Below are positions 53,186 through 61,864 of a stretch of 61,944 nt of DNA, one piece after another. A model generated the notes under the pieces. It was not told the DNA's origin, did not search any database, and worked only from the letters and a program-made list of their open reading frames with translations. This DNA is from Thermodesulfobacteriota bacterium (GTDB lineage: Bacteria; Desulfobacterota; BSN033; UBA1163). The translations under genes were made by a program, and so were the position numbers. The stretch is from assembly GCA_026415035.1 (NCBI GenBank), contig JAOAHX010000003.1:160320-222263 (forward strand), written 5' to 3'. How positions within the stretch are numbered: position 1 is the stretch's first letter; every line of letters starts with the position of its first letter.

Positions 53186-53732
53186 ATTTCCCCCTCACCT
53201 TTAAAATCGTCTTGGCCAGGGCCTCGCCGTTCCGGTCCATCGCATACTCCACGGTATCCTCCGACCCCGTGGAGGTCGTCCGGAGATCCGTCTCATAGAC
53301 GACCTTTCCGGTTTCCTTATCCACGAACCGATATCGTGCCGCAAAGGCGGCGGTTCCCGTGAATTCTCCTCCCGGAATAAAGGAGCGACCGATCCGCCTT
53401 CCCACCGTGGCCCGGGTGTACTCCCTCACCTCGCCCTGAAGCACGAGGACCTTCTTCCCGGGAGGAATTTCTTTTGCCCCCTTGCTCCCCTCCTTCACGA
53501 TCGTTTCGAAGAGAGGATACTTCTCGGAATATCTCTTCAGCTGGTAGATCGCCTTTTCGGCCATCTGCGACCCTGCGGATTCGGGGGCGGGTGACCCAGA
53601 AGGAACCTCAAGGTCCTTGACGATGAGCACCTGATAATCCTTCAGACTGGATTCCTGGGCGGAAACCCAAAAGGGCAATCCCAACACCAGGCCAAAGAGG
53701 GTTGTGGCCAATATAAAAAATTTTGATCTCAT
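53184..53732 (-). CDS. Exported DUF4410-like protein
   Basis: A 182-residue protein with a signal peptide (to about residue 26, cleavage after VSAQ). The body has KKVLVLQGEVREYTRATVGRR, GGEFTGTAAFAARYRFVDKETG and ETDLRTTSTGSEDTVEYAM, a pattern I associate with DUF4410-type periplasmic proteins. Function unknown. It is downstream of another protein of the same type (27 nt gap), so the two are a paired unit. No lipobox Cys is seen. Confidence 0.65.
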   Translation of the reverse strand: MRSKFFILATTLFGLVLGLPFWVSAQESSLKDYQVLIVKDLEVPSGSPAPESAGSQMAEKAIYQLKRYSEKYPLFETIVKEGSKGAKEIPPGKKVLVLQGEVREYTRATVGRRIGRSFIPGGEFTGTAAFAARYRFVDKETGKVVYETDLRTTSTGSEDTVEYAMDRNGEALAKTILKVRGK

Positions 53733-53759
53733 AAAAATCCTCCTTTTGTTAAATAGGGG

Positions 53760-54386
53760 TTACCTTCCTGTCTGATAAACCCTCTTGATATATTCTACGC
53801 AGTAAGTCGAGATGCGATCCACCCCCTGGCTCAAAAACACATACCCTTCTCTCGCTCCCAAACCCCCGCCTCTCATCCCGCTGGTGGGCCTCAGATGATG
53901 GGCGAGCAAGATCTTCTTTTCCTCCGCTGGACTGGCATAGGTTTTGATTTCGGCCACGGCTTTCCCAGCCCCCATTCCTACCCAGAACCTCGCTGCCGCT
54001 GAGCCCGGGTGCATCGTCAGGATGTCCCCCCAGATGACCAGTGTGTTCGGACCCCTTGCCTTTGAAAGGTCGTCCGTCACTTCTTTGAATATACCCGCAG
54101 CGGCCAACTTAGTCCTGAGCTGCACCCTGTAGGTATCTCGGTATTCTTCCAATTTTCCAGGTCCGATTTCTGGAAGCCCTGCGATGGAGAAATCTCCGAT
54201 CACCACGGTATCGAAGATTTTTAAATCCACTCCCGGTGCCAAGAACACATATCCCGTGGGATCCTTGGTGAAGGTGATCTGGGACTTATCGACAATGCCC
54301 CCCTCCTGAGCCTGTCCGACCTGCATCGATGCAAAAAGGAAGACTAAAATCCATCCGCCCACCCTTACCATCTTTTGATATCCCAT
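53760..54386 (-). CDS. Exported DUF4410-like protein
   Basis: A 208-residue exported protein; signal peptide to about residue 26 (MQVGQAQ). GDFSIAGLPEIGPGKLEEYR, VIWGDILTMHPGSAAARFWV and GMGAGKAVAEIKTYAS resemble DUF4410 proteins, in which the GxGxGKA segment is usual. Function unknown. It is the first gene of the two-gene unit with 53184-53732 and shares the same general plan, so the pair may derive from a duplication. Confidence 0.65.
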   Translation of the reverse strand: MGYQKMVRVGGWILVFLFASMQVGQAQEGGIVDKSQITFTKDPTGYVFLAPGVDLKIFDTVVIGDFSIAGLPEIGPGKLEEYRDTYRVQLRTKLAAAGIFKEVTDDLSKARGPNTLVIWGDILTMHPGSAAARFWVGMGAGKAVAEIKTYASPAEEKKILLAHHLRPTSGMRGGGLGAREGYVFLSQGVDRISTYCVEYIKRVYQTGR

Positions 54387-54466
54387 AGCCTTGCTCCTTC
54401 AGGGATATTAAATCAATCTTAATTCCAACGAGGTCAATTTTCAACCCTTGTATTTTTAAGCAGAAT

Positions 54467-54481
54467 GGGATAATTTATCCC
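54467..54481. promoter_or_regulatory. 15-bp palindrome upstream of the octopine-dehydrogenase-like gene
   Basis: GGGATAA-T-TTATCCC is a perfect inverted repeat with one central base. It overlaps a -10-like GATAAT (54469-54474) with a TTGTAT 15 nt upstream, which is a short spacer. A dimeric regulator could bind here to control the gene at 54530 or the divergent exported pair. Confidence 0.45.
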
Positions 54482-54529
54482 CAACCGTTCTAATTCAAAA
54501 TTGAACGCACGGTGGGTGGAGAGTTTTCC

Positions 54530-55666
54530 ATGGAAAAAGAACTGGTAGCGGTGCTTGGAGGAGGAAACGGAGGCCATGCCGTTGCGGCAAATCTTGCCCT
54601 CAACGGATACAAGGTCAACTTCTTTGAGCTCCCACAGTTTGCCGAACCTTTTGAAAAGGTCCTGAGGACAAAAGAGATCCGAATCGAGGGCATCTCCATC
54701 GACGGCGTCGCAAAACTAAATCTGGCAACCACGGACATCTCTCAGGCGATCGAGGGTGCGGAGGTGGTCTTCGTCATTACTCCTGCCTTCGGCCACAAGG
54801 CAATGGCTGAAGTCTGTTCCCCATTCGTTCAGGATGGGCAGGTGTTTATATTGATGCCCGGCTCCGGGGGGAGTCTCGAATTTGCAAAGATCTTCAGGCA
54901 GAAGAGGGTGAGACGGGAGGTGGTCCTTGCCGAGAGCTGCACCCTCCCTTATGGGGCCAGGCTCAAGGGCCCTGGTCACGTAGCGGTCTTCATCCACGCG
55001 GTCATCTTACCCACAGGCGTCTTCCCAGCGAAGAAGACCGAAGAGGTCATCCCGAAACTGCAAAAATTTTACCCCACCATCATTCCTGCTAAGGATGTCC
55101 TCGAGGCCGCCCTGAATAATCCCAATCCCATTGTCCATCCAGTGGCAACCCTCCTGAGTGCCACCCGTATCGAGCATTCCAAAGGAGAGTTCTACCTCTA
55201 TGCCGAGGGGATGACCCCATCCGTCGCAAGGGCCTTCGAATCCTTAAATGAGGAGAGGCTCGCGCTGTGCGAGGCCCTGGGATACAAGCTCTATCATTGG
55301 GACAACCTCGACTTCAAAGGTTACAACCTTGGCGAGACCGAAGAAGAATGTCGCTATCGGATCCTCAATACCAGCATGGATGCCGCCTTCGGAAAAGATG
55401 GTATCTATGCAGGGATGAAGATGAAAGGGCCTGAACATTTGAAGGACCGATACATCACCGAGGACGTCCCCTACGGAATGGTCCTCGTCTCCACCCTGGG
55501 AGATCTCCTCGGAATTCCAACCCCCACCCACGATGCTGTCATCCAGCTCTGCTCGGTCATCAACCGGACCAATTATTGGAAAACAGGCAGGGGAGTAAAA
55601 GAGCTTGGTCTTCAAAATATGAACAAAAAGGAATTGAAAAAATTCCTCCTCCAAGGTAAGAGATGA
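54530..55666 (+). CDS. NAD/NADP octopine/nopaline dehydrogenase family protein
   Basis: A 378-residue two-domain dehydrogenase. Rossmann motif AVLGGGNGGHAVAANLALNG is at the N-terminus; the C-terminal all-helical domain contains NNPNPIVHPVATLLSATRIE, the family's His-Asp region. Relatives make opines by reductive condensation of an amino acid with a 2-oxoacid, but many bacterial members have unknown substrates. I start at the ATG at 54530 behind GGTGGAGAG; the frame also allows a GTG at 54512. The 428-nt gap downstream separates it from fhs. Confidence 0.85.
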   Translation: MEKELVAVLGGGNGGHAVAANLALNGYKVNFFELPQFAEPFEKVLRTKEIRIEGISIDGVAKLNLATTDISQAIEGAEVVFVITPAFGHKAMAEVCSPFVQDGQVFILMPGSGGSLEFAKIFRQKRVRREVVLAESCTLPYGARLKGPGHVAVFIHAVILPTGVFPAKKTEEVIPKLQKFYPTIIPAKDVLEAALNNPNPIVHPVATLLSATRIEHSKGEFYLYAEGMTPSVARAFESLNEERLALCEALGYKLYHWDNLDFKGYNLGETEEECRYRILNTSMDAAFGKDGIYAGMKMKGPEHLKDRYITEDVPYGMVLVSTLGDLLGIPTPTHDAVIQLCSVINRTNYWKTGRGVKELGLQNMNKKELKKFLLQGKR

Positions 55667-55756
55667 CCGTTGCCTGAAAAACTCCAACGCAAAATCGTTC
55701 TTCTCATCAAATGACATAAAGTAAAAAAGCTTGTAGCATCAATAAGTTATACCAAG

Positions 55757-55821
55757 AAAAAGCAGGCCTCCCCAGTGGATGAAAAAAATATACCACTTGT
55801 ATGGGTCAAGCCGGCCTTTTT
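55757..55821 (+). terminator. Possible long terminator hairpin in the gap before fhs
   Basis: AGGCC (55764-55768) can pair with GGCCT (55813-55817), and inside it AGTGG (55774-55778) with CCACT (55793-55797); the outer arm is followed by TTTTT. The stem is interrupted, so this is weak. It may end transcription from 54530. The remainder of 55667-56094 is AT-rich, without a credible gene, and I recognise no riboswitch class in it. Confidence 0.3.
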
Positions 55822-55906
55822 ATCAGCCCATCAGCACAATTTTTTTAAATATTTTTAATAGGTTAAAAAAGAACAGTAAACTACCTTTCTTGGCACAAAT
55901 TTTCCC

Positions 55907-55935
55907 TTGACAAAAAAGATCCATTATATTAGTAT
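55907..55935 (+). promoter_or_regulatory. Sigma-70-type promoter of the Wood-Ljungdahl gene group
   Basis: TTGACA (55907-55912), exactly 17 nt, then TAGTAT (55930-55935). This would give a leader of about 150 nt before the fhs ATG at 56095. The sequence around it is very AT-rich. A leader this long could hold a regulatory structure, but none is recognisable. Confidence 0.6.
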
Positions 55936-56094
55936 CGATGCGACCTTGTGATTGTTGTCACATAATAGGCCTACTTACTAATAAATCCTCATAAAATTTT
56001 AAAAATTTTGCAGAAAGGGGGGAGGCTCAACATCCTAAATTCTTTAAGAAAATTCAAATCATTTAAAAATTTTTAGAAAGGAGGACTATTAGCG

Positions 56095-57882
56095 ATGCCC
56101 TTTAATATCTCCCAAAAGTACATTGATGCCGATCCGAGAAAACTTGCTGACTGGCAGATCGCTGAGATTGCGGAAGAGAATATGCCCACCGTGGACGAAT
56201 GGCGGGACAGGCTGGGGCTTCAGAAGGACGAGGTCATCCCCATGGGGAAGTTATGCAAACTCGACTTCATGAAGATCATTAATCGCCTAAAGGACAAACC
56301 CGATGGGAAGTATATCGAGGTGACCGCCATTACGCCCACCCCTCTTGGCGAAGGAAAATCGACGACCAGCCTCGGATTGATCGAAGGACTGGGAAAAAGG
56401 GGAAAGAATGTGGGAGGAGTGCTCAGGCAACCATCCGGCGGACCCACCATGAATATTAAGGGAACGGCCGCAGGGGGTGGAAAAGCCCTCCTCATCCCCA
56501 TGACAGAATTTTCGCTGGGTTTGACGGGCGATATCAACGACATCATGAATGCCCACAACCTCGCCATGGTCGCCCTGACGGCCAGGATGCAGCATGAAAG
56601 AAATTATGACGATGCCGAGCTGGCCAAACGGGGTCTTCGGCGACTCGATATAGACCCCACCAACGTGGAGATGGGCTGGGTGATCGACTTTTGCGCCCAG
56701 GCTTTGAGGAATATCATCATCGGAATCGGCGGTAAACAGGACGGCTATATGATGCAGTCCAAGTTTGCCATCGCCGTCAGCTCGGAGTTGATGGCCATCC
56801 TCTCCATCGTAAGAGACCTCAAAGACCTCCGGGAGAGGATCGGCAACATCACCGTGGCCTATGACAAGAGGGGAAACCCCATTACGACGACCGATCTCGA
56901 AGTGGCCGGCGCCATGACCGCCTGGATGCGCAATACCATCAACCCGACCCTGATGTGCTCGGTCGAATATCAACCCATCCTCATCCACGCGGGACCCTTT
57001 GCGAACATCGCGGTGGGACAGTCCTCCATTATCGGCGATCGAATCGCCTTGAAGATGTTCGATTACAACGTGACCGAAAGCGGGTTTGCGGCCGACATCG
57101 GATTTGAAAAGTTCTGGAATGTGAAATGCCGTCTCAGCGGCCTGACCCCGCATGTCTCCGTCCTCGTGGCGACGGTCAGGGCGCTGAAGATGCATGGCGG
57201 TGGCCCCACGGTGGTCCCGGGGAGGCCGATCCCAGAGGAGTATACCAAAGAGAACGTGGGCCTGGTCGAAAAAGGATGCGCCAATATGGTCCACTTGATC
57301 AACGTCATCAAGAAGGCAGGGATCAACCCGGTGGTCTGCGTCAACGTCTTCCATACAGACACGAAGGACGAGATCGCTGCGGTCCGAAAGGCCGCTGAGG
57401 CAGCCGGCGCCCGGGTTGCGACCTCCGAGCATTGGCTCAAAGGGGGTGAAGGGGCCCTCGAACTTGCCGATGTGGTTTTGGATGCCTGCAACGAAAAGCA
57501 GGAATTTAAGTTCCTCTATCCCCTGGAGACCCCTTTACGGAAACGAGTTGAGATCATTACAAAAGAAGTTTACGGGGGAGACGGAGTCTCATGGACTCCT
57601 GAGGCCGAGGCCAAAGCCAAAAAGTTCGAAGCCGACCCCAAATACAATGATTATATGACCATGATGGTGAAAACCCATCTGAGCCTTTCCCACGACCCGA
57701 CAAGGAAGGGCGTTCCGAAGGGGTGGGTCCTCCCCGTCCGGGACATCCTGGTCTTCTCCGGTGCCAAGTTCCTCTGCCCGATGGCAGGCACCATCAGCCT
57801 GATGCCAGGGACTTCCTCGGACCCTGCCTATCGAAGGGTCGACATCGACGTCGAAACGGGAAAGGTCAGGGGGCTCTTCTAA
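56095..57882 (+). CDS. fhs: Formate--tetrahydrofolate ligase
   Basis: A 595-residue ATP-dependent ligase that makes 10-formyl-THF from formate, the first folate step of the Wood-Ljungdahl methyl branch. The P-loop is [31 protein letters not shown] and [12 protein letters not shown] are further family blocks. It is slightly longer than the usual 556-560 residues because of an N-terminal extension. The ribosome binding site is a strong AAAGGAGG. A perfect hairpin terminator follows. Confidence 0.96.
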   Translation: MPFNISQKYIDADPRKLADWQIAEIAEENMPTVDEWRDRLGLQKDEVIPMGKLCKLDFMKIINRLKDKPDGKYIEVTAITPTPLGEGKSTTSLGLIEGLGKRGKNVGGVLRQPSGGPTMNIKGTAAGGGKALLIPMTEFSLGLTGDINDIMNAHNLAMVALTARMQHERNYDDAELAKRGLRRLDIDPTNVEMGWVIDFCAQALRNIIIGIGGKQDGYMMQSKFAIAVSSELMAILSIVRDLKDLRERIGNITVAYDKRGNPITTTDLEVAGAMTAWMRNTINPTLMCSVEYQPILIHAGPFANIAVGQSSIIGDRIALKMFDYNVTESGFAADIGFEKFWNVKCRLSGLTPHVSVLVATVRALKMHGGGPTVVPGRPIPEEYTKENVGLVEKGCANMVHLINVIKKAGINPVVCVNVFHTDTKDEIAAVRKAAEAAGARVATSEHWLKGGEGALELADVVLDACNEKQEFKFLYPLETPLRKRVEIITKEVYGGDGVSWTPEAEAKAKKFEADPKYNDYMTMMVKTHLSLSHDPTRKGVPKGWVLPVRDILVFSGAKFLCPMAGTISLMPGTSSDPAYRRVDIDVETGKVRGLF

Positions 57883-57887
57883 ACTCC

Positions 57888-57922
57888 AAAATAAGGCACG
57901 GCTCTGCCGTGCCTTATTTTTT
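57888..57922. terminator. Rho-independent terminator after fhs
   Basis: AAAATAAGGCACGGC (57888-57902), loop TCT, GCCGTGCCTTATTTT (57906-57920), then more T. A perfect 15-bp stem, the strongest terminator in the window. It means that fhs and folD are probably separate transcripts or that read-through is partial. Confidence 0.92.
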
Positions 57923-58030
57923 GAAGAAGAACAGCCTTTCGAGAAGGCCCGAAAAGAGGAATGGAACCTCAGAGACCGAACAGAGTGGATCGGCTTTGGG
58001 CCCTGGGGGATGAAGACCCAAAAGGAGGAA

Positions 58031-58072
58031 ATGAATTTCCTCTCTGATGCTGCGAAAGCCAAGGCCTTATGA
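58031..58072 (+). CDS. Possible 13-residue leader peptide
   Basis: ATG at 58031 behind a near-perfect AAAAGGAGGAA ribosome binding site encodes MNFLSDAAKAKAL and stops at TGA, overlapping the next ORF by ATGA. It is too short to have recognisable homology. Strong translation initiation into such a short ORF resembles a leader peptide. Confidence 0.3.
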   Translation: MNFLSDAAKAKAL

Positions 58073-58221
58073 TCATCGACTTTAACGGAACAGCCACTGT
58101 CGGAAAGTGGGAGCCAACCCTCGACATCTCTAAGAAGATCTTTTGGTTATCCCCAACCGATATCCTAAAGAGAGACGACCGATCCTTAACAAACATGCCT
58201 AAGGAGCAAAAGGTCCCATGA
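58069..58221 (+). CDS. Possible 50-residue small protein, unknown
   Basis: Starts by ATGA overlap with the 13-residue ORF and would be translated by coupling. It begins MIIDFNGTATVGKW and ends in a Lys-rich tail. No domain is recognised. It ends 93 nt before folD. It could equally be a remnant of a larger gene. Confidence 0.3.
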   Translation: MIIDFNGTATVGKWEPTLDISKKIFWLSPTDILKRDDRSLTNMPKEQKVP

Positions 58222-58314
58222 GGAAGTGTTAACCCTCAGACAAGAAGAAGTCACTTTGAAACGTGATCGACTCGAATTGGCCTTTCAATTTTTGAGCAAG
58301 GAGGGGAGAGAACG

Positions 58315-59202
58315 ATGACCGCAAAATTGATCAACGGAAACGAGATCGCCGCGCAGATTCGGGAGGAACTCAAGCAGGAAGTGGTCCAGCTCAAAGAGAA
58401 GTATAACGTGACGCCCGGCCTGGTCACCATCTTGGTGGGCGAAAACCCCGCCTCTGTCAGCTATGTCACGGCCAAGCAGAAGACCTCCAAGGAGTTAGGA
58501 TTCTATTCCGTTCAGGACAACCAACCCGAATCCATCACGGAGGCCGCCCTGCTCAACCTGATCGACCAGTACAATAAGGACCCGAAGATCCATGGGATTC
58601 TGGTTCAACTCCCATTGCCCAAACACATCAATGAGACGAAGGTCCTGTACGCCATCGACCCCAAAAAGGACGTCGATGGGTTCCATCCGGTCAACGTAGG
58701 GAAATTGATGATCGGTGAGGCCGATTTCCTCCCCTGCACCCCCGCGGGCATCCAACAGCTACTGATCCGCTCCGGAGCCCAGATCGATGGGGCAGAGGTG
58801 GTCGTGGTGGGCCGTTCGAATATCGTCGGGAAGCCGATTGCCAATATCCTTCTCCAGAAACAGAAGGGGGCCAATGCCACGGTAACGATCTGCCATACGG
58901 GGACGAGGGATATGGCCTTTCATACGAGAAGGGCCGAGATCCTCATCGTCGCGGCGGGAAAGCCCAAAGCGATCACGGCGGATATGGTCAGAGAAGGGGC
59001 AGTGGTCATCGATGTGGGGGTGAATCGGATCGGGATGACTCCCGAGGGGAAGGCAAAACTTTGCGGCGATGTCGATTTCGATGCGGTCAAAGAAAAGGCG
59101 AGCATGATCACCCCGGTCCCGGGCGGCGTCGGGCCTATGACCATCACGATGTTGATGATGAATACCGTGAAGGCGGCCAAGATCGCCGCAGGGATTAAAT
59201 AA
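58315..59202 (+). CDS. folD: Bifunctional methylenetetrahydrofolate dehydrogenase/cyclohydrolase
   Basis: A 295-residue enzyme that converts 10-formyl-THF to 5,10-methylene-THF via methenyl-THF. Cofactor and active-site blocks are SYVTAKQKTSKELG (catalytic Lys), VQLPLPKHIN, DVDGFHPVNVGKL, VVVGRSNIVGKPIA and TPVPGGVGPMTI. It is the step after Fhs in the methyl branch. It lies 18 nt before cooC, so it is co-transcribed with the CODH/ACS maturation genes. Confidence 0.96.
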   Translation: MTAKLINGNEIAAQIREELKQEVVQLKEKYNVTPGLVTILVGENPASVSYVTAKQKTSKELGFYSVQDNQPESITEAALLNLIDQYNKDPKIHGILVQLPLPKHINETKVLYAIDPKKDVDGFHPVNVGKLMIGEADFLPCTPAGIQQLLIRSGAQIDGAEVVVVGRSNIVGKPIANILLQKQKGANATVTICHTGTRDMAFHTRRAEILIVAAGKPKAITADMVREGAVVIDVGVNRIGMTPEGKAKLCGDVDFDAVKEKASMITPVPGGVGPMTITMLMMNTVKAAKIAAGIK

Positions 59203-59220
59203 GAGTCCGAAGGAAAAACG

Positions 59221-59970
59221 ATGAAGATCGCGGTCTCCGGAAAAGGGGGAACCGGGAAGACCACCCTCGCGGCCCTGATCCTCCGTTACCTTCTCCGGAA
59301 GAACTACAAACCCATCTTGGCTGTGGACGCCGATCCTAACGCCAATCTCGGCGATGCCCTCGGCGTAAAGGTGGAGAGCACGGTGGGGAAGGTCCTTGAT
59401 CAATTCTTAAAGGAGAAGGAGAACCTCCCGCCCGGGGTGGTCAAGGAGTCTCTGCTCGACTATAAATTGGCAGAGATCCTGATCGAGGAGAAGGGCTTCG
59501 ACCTATTGAGCATGGGCCAGGGCGAAGGCCCGGGATGTTACTGTTACCCCAACACGGTGATCCGGAATTACATCGAAAAGCTCGCCTCCAATTACCGATA
59601 TGTCGTGATCGACAACGAAGCGGGGATGGAGCACCTTTCGAGAAGGACGAACGGAAACCTCGACCTCCTCCTGCTCATTTCGGATCCCTCCATGAAGGGG
59701 ATCCGGACCTGCAAGAAGCTGGAGGACCTCGTTACGGAATTGGGGCTCAAGGTCAAAAAGACCTATCTCCTCGTCAACCGGGTCTCCAATGCGGTTCCTC
59801 CCCAGATCGAGAAGGAGGTTAAGCGCCTGAATCTCCATCTCCTTGGGACGATCCCGGAGGACAGCCATATCGTGGACCATGAATTGAAGGGCATTCCCAT
59901 GCTCGATCTCTCGGAAGACAGCCCATCCGTGATCGCCCTCGAAGAAGCGATGAAAAAGGTGGTGCCTTAA
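59221..59970 (+). CDS. cooC: CO dehydrogenase nickel-insertion ATPase CooC
   Basis: A 249-residue MinD/ParA-type ATPase that inserts Ni into CO dehydrogenase. The deviant P-loop is SGKGGTGKTT; CxC in GPGCYCYPNTV is the metal-binding pair of CooC; VIDNEAGMEHLSRRT is the family's switch region. Its place between folD and acsE agrees with a CODH/ACS cluster that continues beyond the window. Confidence 0.93.
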   Translation: MKIAVSGKGGTGKTTLAALILRYLLRKNYKPILAVDADPNANLGDALGVKVESTVGKVLDQFLKEKENLPPGVVKESLLDYKLAEILIEEKGFDLLSMGQGEGPGCYCYPNTVIRNYIEKLASNYRYVVIDNEAGMEHLSRRTNGNLDLLLLISDPSMKGIRTCKKLEDLVTELGLKVKKTYLLVNRVSNAVPPQIEKEVKRLNLHLLGTIPEDSHIVDHELKGIPMLDLSEDSPSVIALEEAMKKVVP

Positions 59971-59990
59971 TGCGGAAGAGGAAATCTGTA

Positions 59991-60019
59991 TTGGCAATCC
60001 TCGAATAAAATTTTACAAT
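59991..60019 (+). promoter_or_regulatory. Sigma-70-type promoter of acsE, with overlapping inverted repeat
   Basis: TTGGCA (59991-59996), 17-nt spacer, TACAAT (60014-60019). The -10 box is part of the inverted repeat ACAAT-GATA-ATTGT (60015-60028), which could bind a regulator. It lies in the 84-nt gap between cooC and acsE, so acsE and acsD may have their own transcript. Confidence 0.55.
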
Positions 60020-60054
60020 GATAATTGTGAAATATTTCCAAAAGGAGGGGGAGC

Positions 60055-60927
60055 ATGATCATCATCGGCGAGAATATTCACATCCTTTCCAAGGTCGTCT
60101 CCGAGGCCATCAAATCGAGAAACGAAAAACCCTTGCAGGAGCTTGCAAAGAGACAGGCAGAGGCGGGCGCGGATTACATCGATCTTAATGTCGGGCCTGC
60201 CAAAAAGGACCCGGAGGTCCTAAAATGGCTGGCCGAGGTCGTTCAGGAGGTCGTCAACAAGCCCCTCTCCTTGGATACGACCAATCCTGTAGCCATGGAG
60301 GCAGGCCTCTCGGTCTGTAAAATCCCCCCTCTCATCAACTCGGCCTCCGGCAAGCAGGAGAGCAAAGAGAAAATGCTTCCCCTGGCGGTGAAATATAACT
60401 GCGATGTCGTCCTCTCGGTGCTGATCGATGCAGGAATCCCCTCCGATTCCTCCTCCAGGGCCGAGGCGATTATGGAATCGGTGGCCTATGCAAACGAGAT
60501 CGGCATTCCCAACGAGAGGATCTGGGTGGATCCCATCATGATGCCCATCTCGGTCGACCAGCCCCAAGTGGTGGAACTATTTGAATTTATGAAAATTCTC
60601 CAGGACATCTGCCCTGGCGTCAAATCGACGCTCGGCCTCTCCAACCTCTCCAACGGCACACCGGAACACCTGAGAGGCATCCTGAATCGGGTCTGTCTGG
60701 TCATGCTCGATCGGTACAACTGTTTTTCGGCCATCGCCGATAGCTTCGACGAGGAGTTGATGAAGCTTGCCAAAGGGCAACTGCCCGAAATCAGGGAATT
60801 GATCTTCAAGGCTATGGACGAGGAGCTCGATCCTTCGAGTTACCCCAAAAAGGAGGCCGATATCATCAAGACGGTCAACGTGCTCATGGGAAGGACGCTC
60901 TATTCCCACTCTTGGCTCGAAACCTGA
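60055..60927 (+). CDS. acsE: Methyltetrahydrofolate:corrinoid/iron-sulfur protein methyltransferase
   Basis: A 290-residue TIM-barrel enzyme that moves the methyl group from methyl-THF to the corrinoid of the corrinoid/iron-sulfur protein. It has the pterin-binding blocks GADYIDLNVGPAKKD, LSLDTTNPVAMEAGL, INSASGKQE, PIMMPISVDQP and TLGLSNLSNGTPE, whose Asp/Asn residues hold the pterin. Same superfamily as dihydropteroate synthase and the MetH middle domain, but of AcsE length. It precedes acsD by 31 nt. Confidence 0.94.
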   Translation: MIIIGENIHILSKVVSEAIKSRNEKPLQELAKRQAEAGADYIDLNVGPAKKDPEVLKWLAEVVQEVVNKPLSLDTTNPVAMEAGLSVCKIPPLINSASGKQESKEKMLPLAVKYNCDVVLSVLIDAGIPSDSSSRAEAIMESVAYANEIGIPNERIWVDPIMMPISVDQPQVVELFEFMKILQDICPGVKSTLGLSNLSNGTPEHLRGILNRVCLVMLDRYNCFSAIADSFDEELMKLAKGQLPEIRELIFKAMDEELDPSSYPKKEADIIKTVNVLMGRTLYSHSWLET

Positions 60928-60958
60928 TGTGAGAGATTAGCACCAAAGGAGGGAAACG

Positions 60959-61852
60959 ATGCAATTGAGTGACTTTTTCGAACCCTATAAAGGCGAAATC
61001 AAGGAACTGTTGATCGGATCTCCGGATAAGGCGGTGAAGATTGGGGGTGAAAAGACCCTTCCCTTTCATGCCTTCGAAGGCCAGGAGGGAGCACCTGTCC
61101 GGTTCGCCCTCGAGGTCTTCGATACTCCTCCGGAGGGTTGGCCTGAACATCTCAGAGAACCCTTTGCCGATGTCCTTTCTGACCCGATTGCATGGGCGAA
61201 CAAATGTCTGAAACAGTATGGCGCTGACCTCATCTCCCTCTATCTCGCAAGCCTCGACAGTGAGAATGCAGACATCGCCAAGATCGCGGAGAACGTGAAG
61301 AGGATGGCCGATCAGATCCCTGCCCCCCTGATTGTCATGGGAGTCGGGGATAAGGACAAGGATGCCAAAGCCCTCGTGGAGATCGCAAAGGTCTGCAGCG
61401 GAAAAAACCTCCTTCTCGGCCCTCTGGTGAAAGAGAACTACGAGGAGATCGCCAAGGCAGCCCTGGAGGGAGGCCACGCCATCATCCCCCAGAGCCCCCT
61501 CGACATCAACCTCTGCAAAGAACTGAACGTCAAGCTGACCAAATTCTTCCCGAAAGAGAAGATCGTCGTCGACCCCATGTCCGCGGCGGTCGGCTATGGC
61601 ATCGATTACTCCTTCTCCATCATGGAGCGCGTCAAGCAGGTCGGCGTCATCCACAATGACGAGATGATGAAGGTGCCCATCATCGCCAACATCGGAAAGG
61701 AGTGCTGGAAAACGAAGGAGGCCAAGGAGGACAAAACTCAGGGCGTCCTCTGGGAAGCCCTCACCGCATTTACCCTGATCCTCGCGGGAGCCAACCTGGT
61801 GGTCATGCGGCATCCCGAGAGCTTAAAACAAGTTAAAAAATTGACTTCTTGA
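60959..61852 (+). CDS. acsD: Acetyl-CoA decarbonylase/synthase delta subunit (corrinoid protein small subunit)
   Basis: A 297-residue subunit that with AcsC forms the corrinoid/iron-sulfur protein delivering methyl to acetyl-CoA synthase. Blocks include ALEVFDTPPEGWPEHLREPF, DPIAWANKCLKQYGADLISL and DPMSAAVGYGIDYSFSIMER. It has a TIM-barrel fold and binds no cluster. HgcA's corrinoid-binding half belongs to the same wider CdhD/CFeSP superfamily. Confidence 0.93.
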   Translation: MQLSDFFEPYKGEIKELLIGSPDKAVKIGGEKTLPFHAFEGQEGAPVRFALEVFDTPPEGWPEHLREPFADVLSDPIAWANKCLKQYGADLISLYLASLDSENADIAKIAENVKRMADQIPAPLIVMGVGDKDKDAKALVEIAKVCSGKNLLLGPLVKENYEEIAKAALEGGHAIIPQSPLDINLCKELNVKLTKFFPKEKIVVDPMSAAVGYGIDYSFSIMERVKQVGVIHNDEMMKVPIIANIGKECWKTKEAKEDKTQGVLWEALTAFTLILAGANLVVMRHPESLKQVKKLTS

Positions 61853-61864
61853 AAGGAGTTCGAA

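Larger units (their letters stand above)
57923..58314 (+). other. 392-nt gap between fhs and folD holding two tiny coupled ORFs
   Basis: Apart from the two small ORFs annotated separately at 58031-58072 and 58069-58221, nothing recognisable is present. No promoter with good boxes was found. The composition is like the coding regions rather than AT-rich, so this may be a decayed gene. Confidence 0.4.

Noticed and set aside
57961-58221. A 28-codon ORF from 57961 that ends in TGA (58045-58047) and continues in frame into the 50-residue ORF, as a third selenoprotein.
   Set aside because: There is no family similarity on either side, no hairpin of SECIS type after the TGA, and a better explanation by the ATGA-coupled ORFs.
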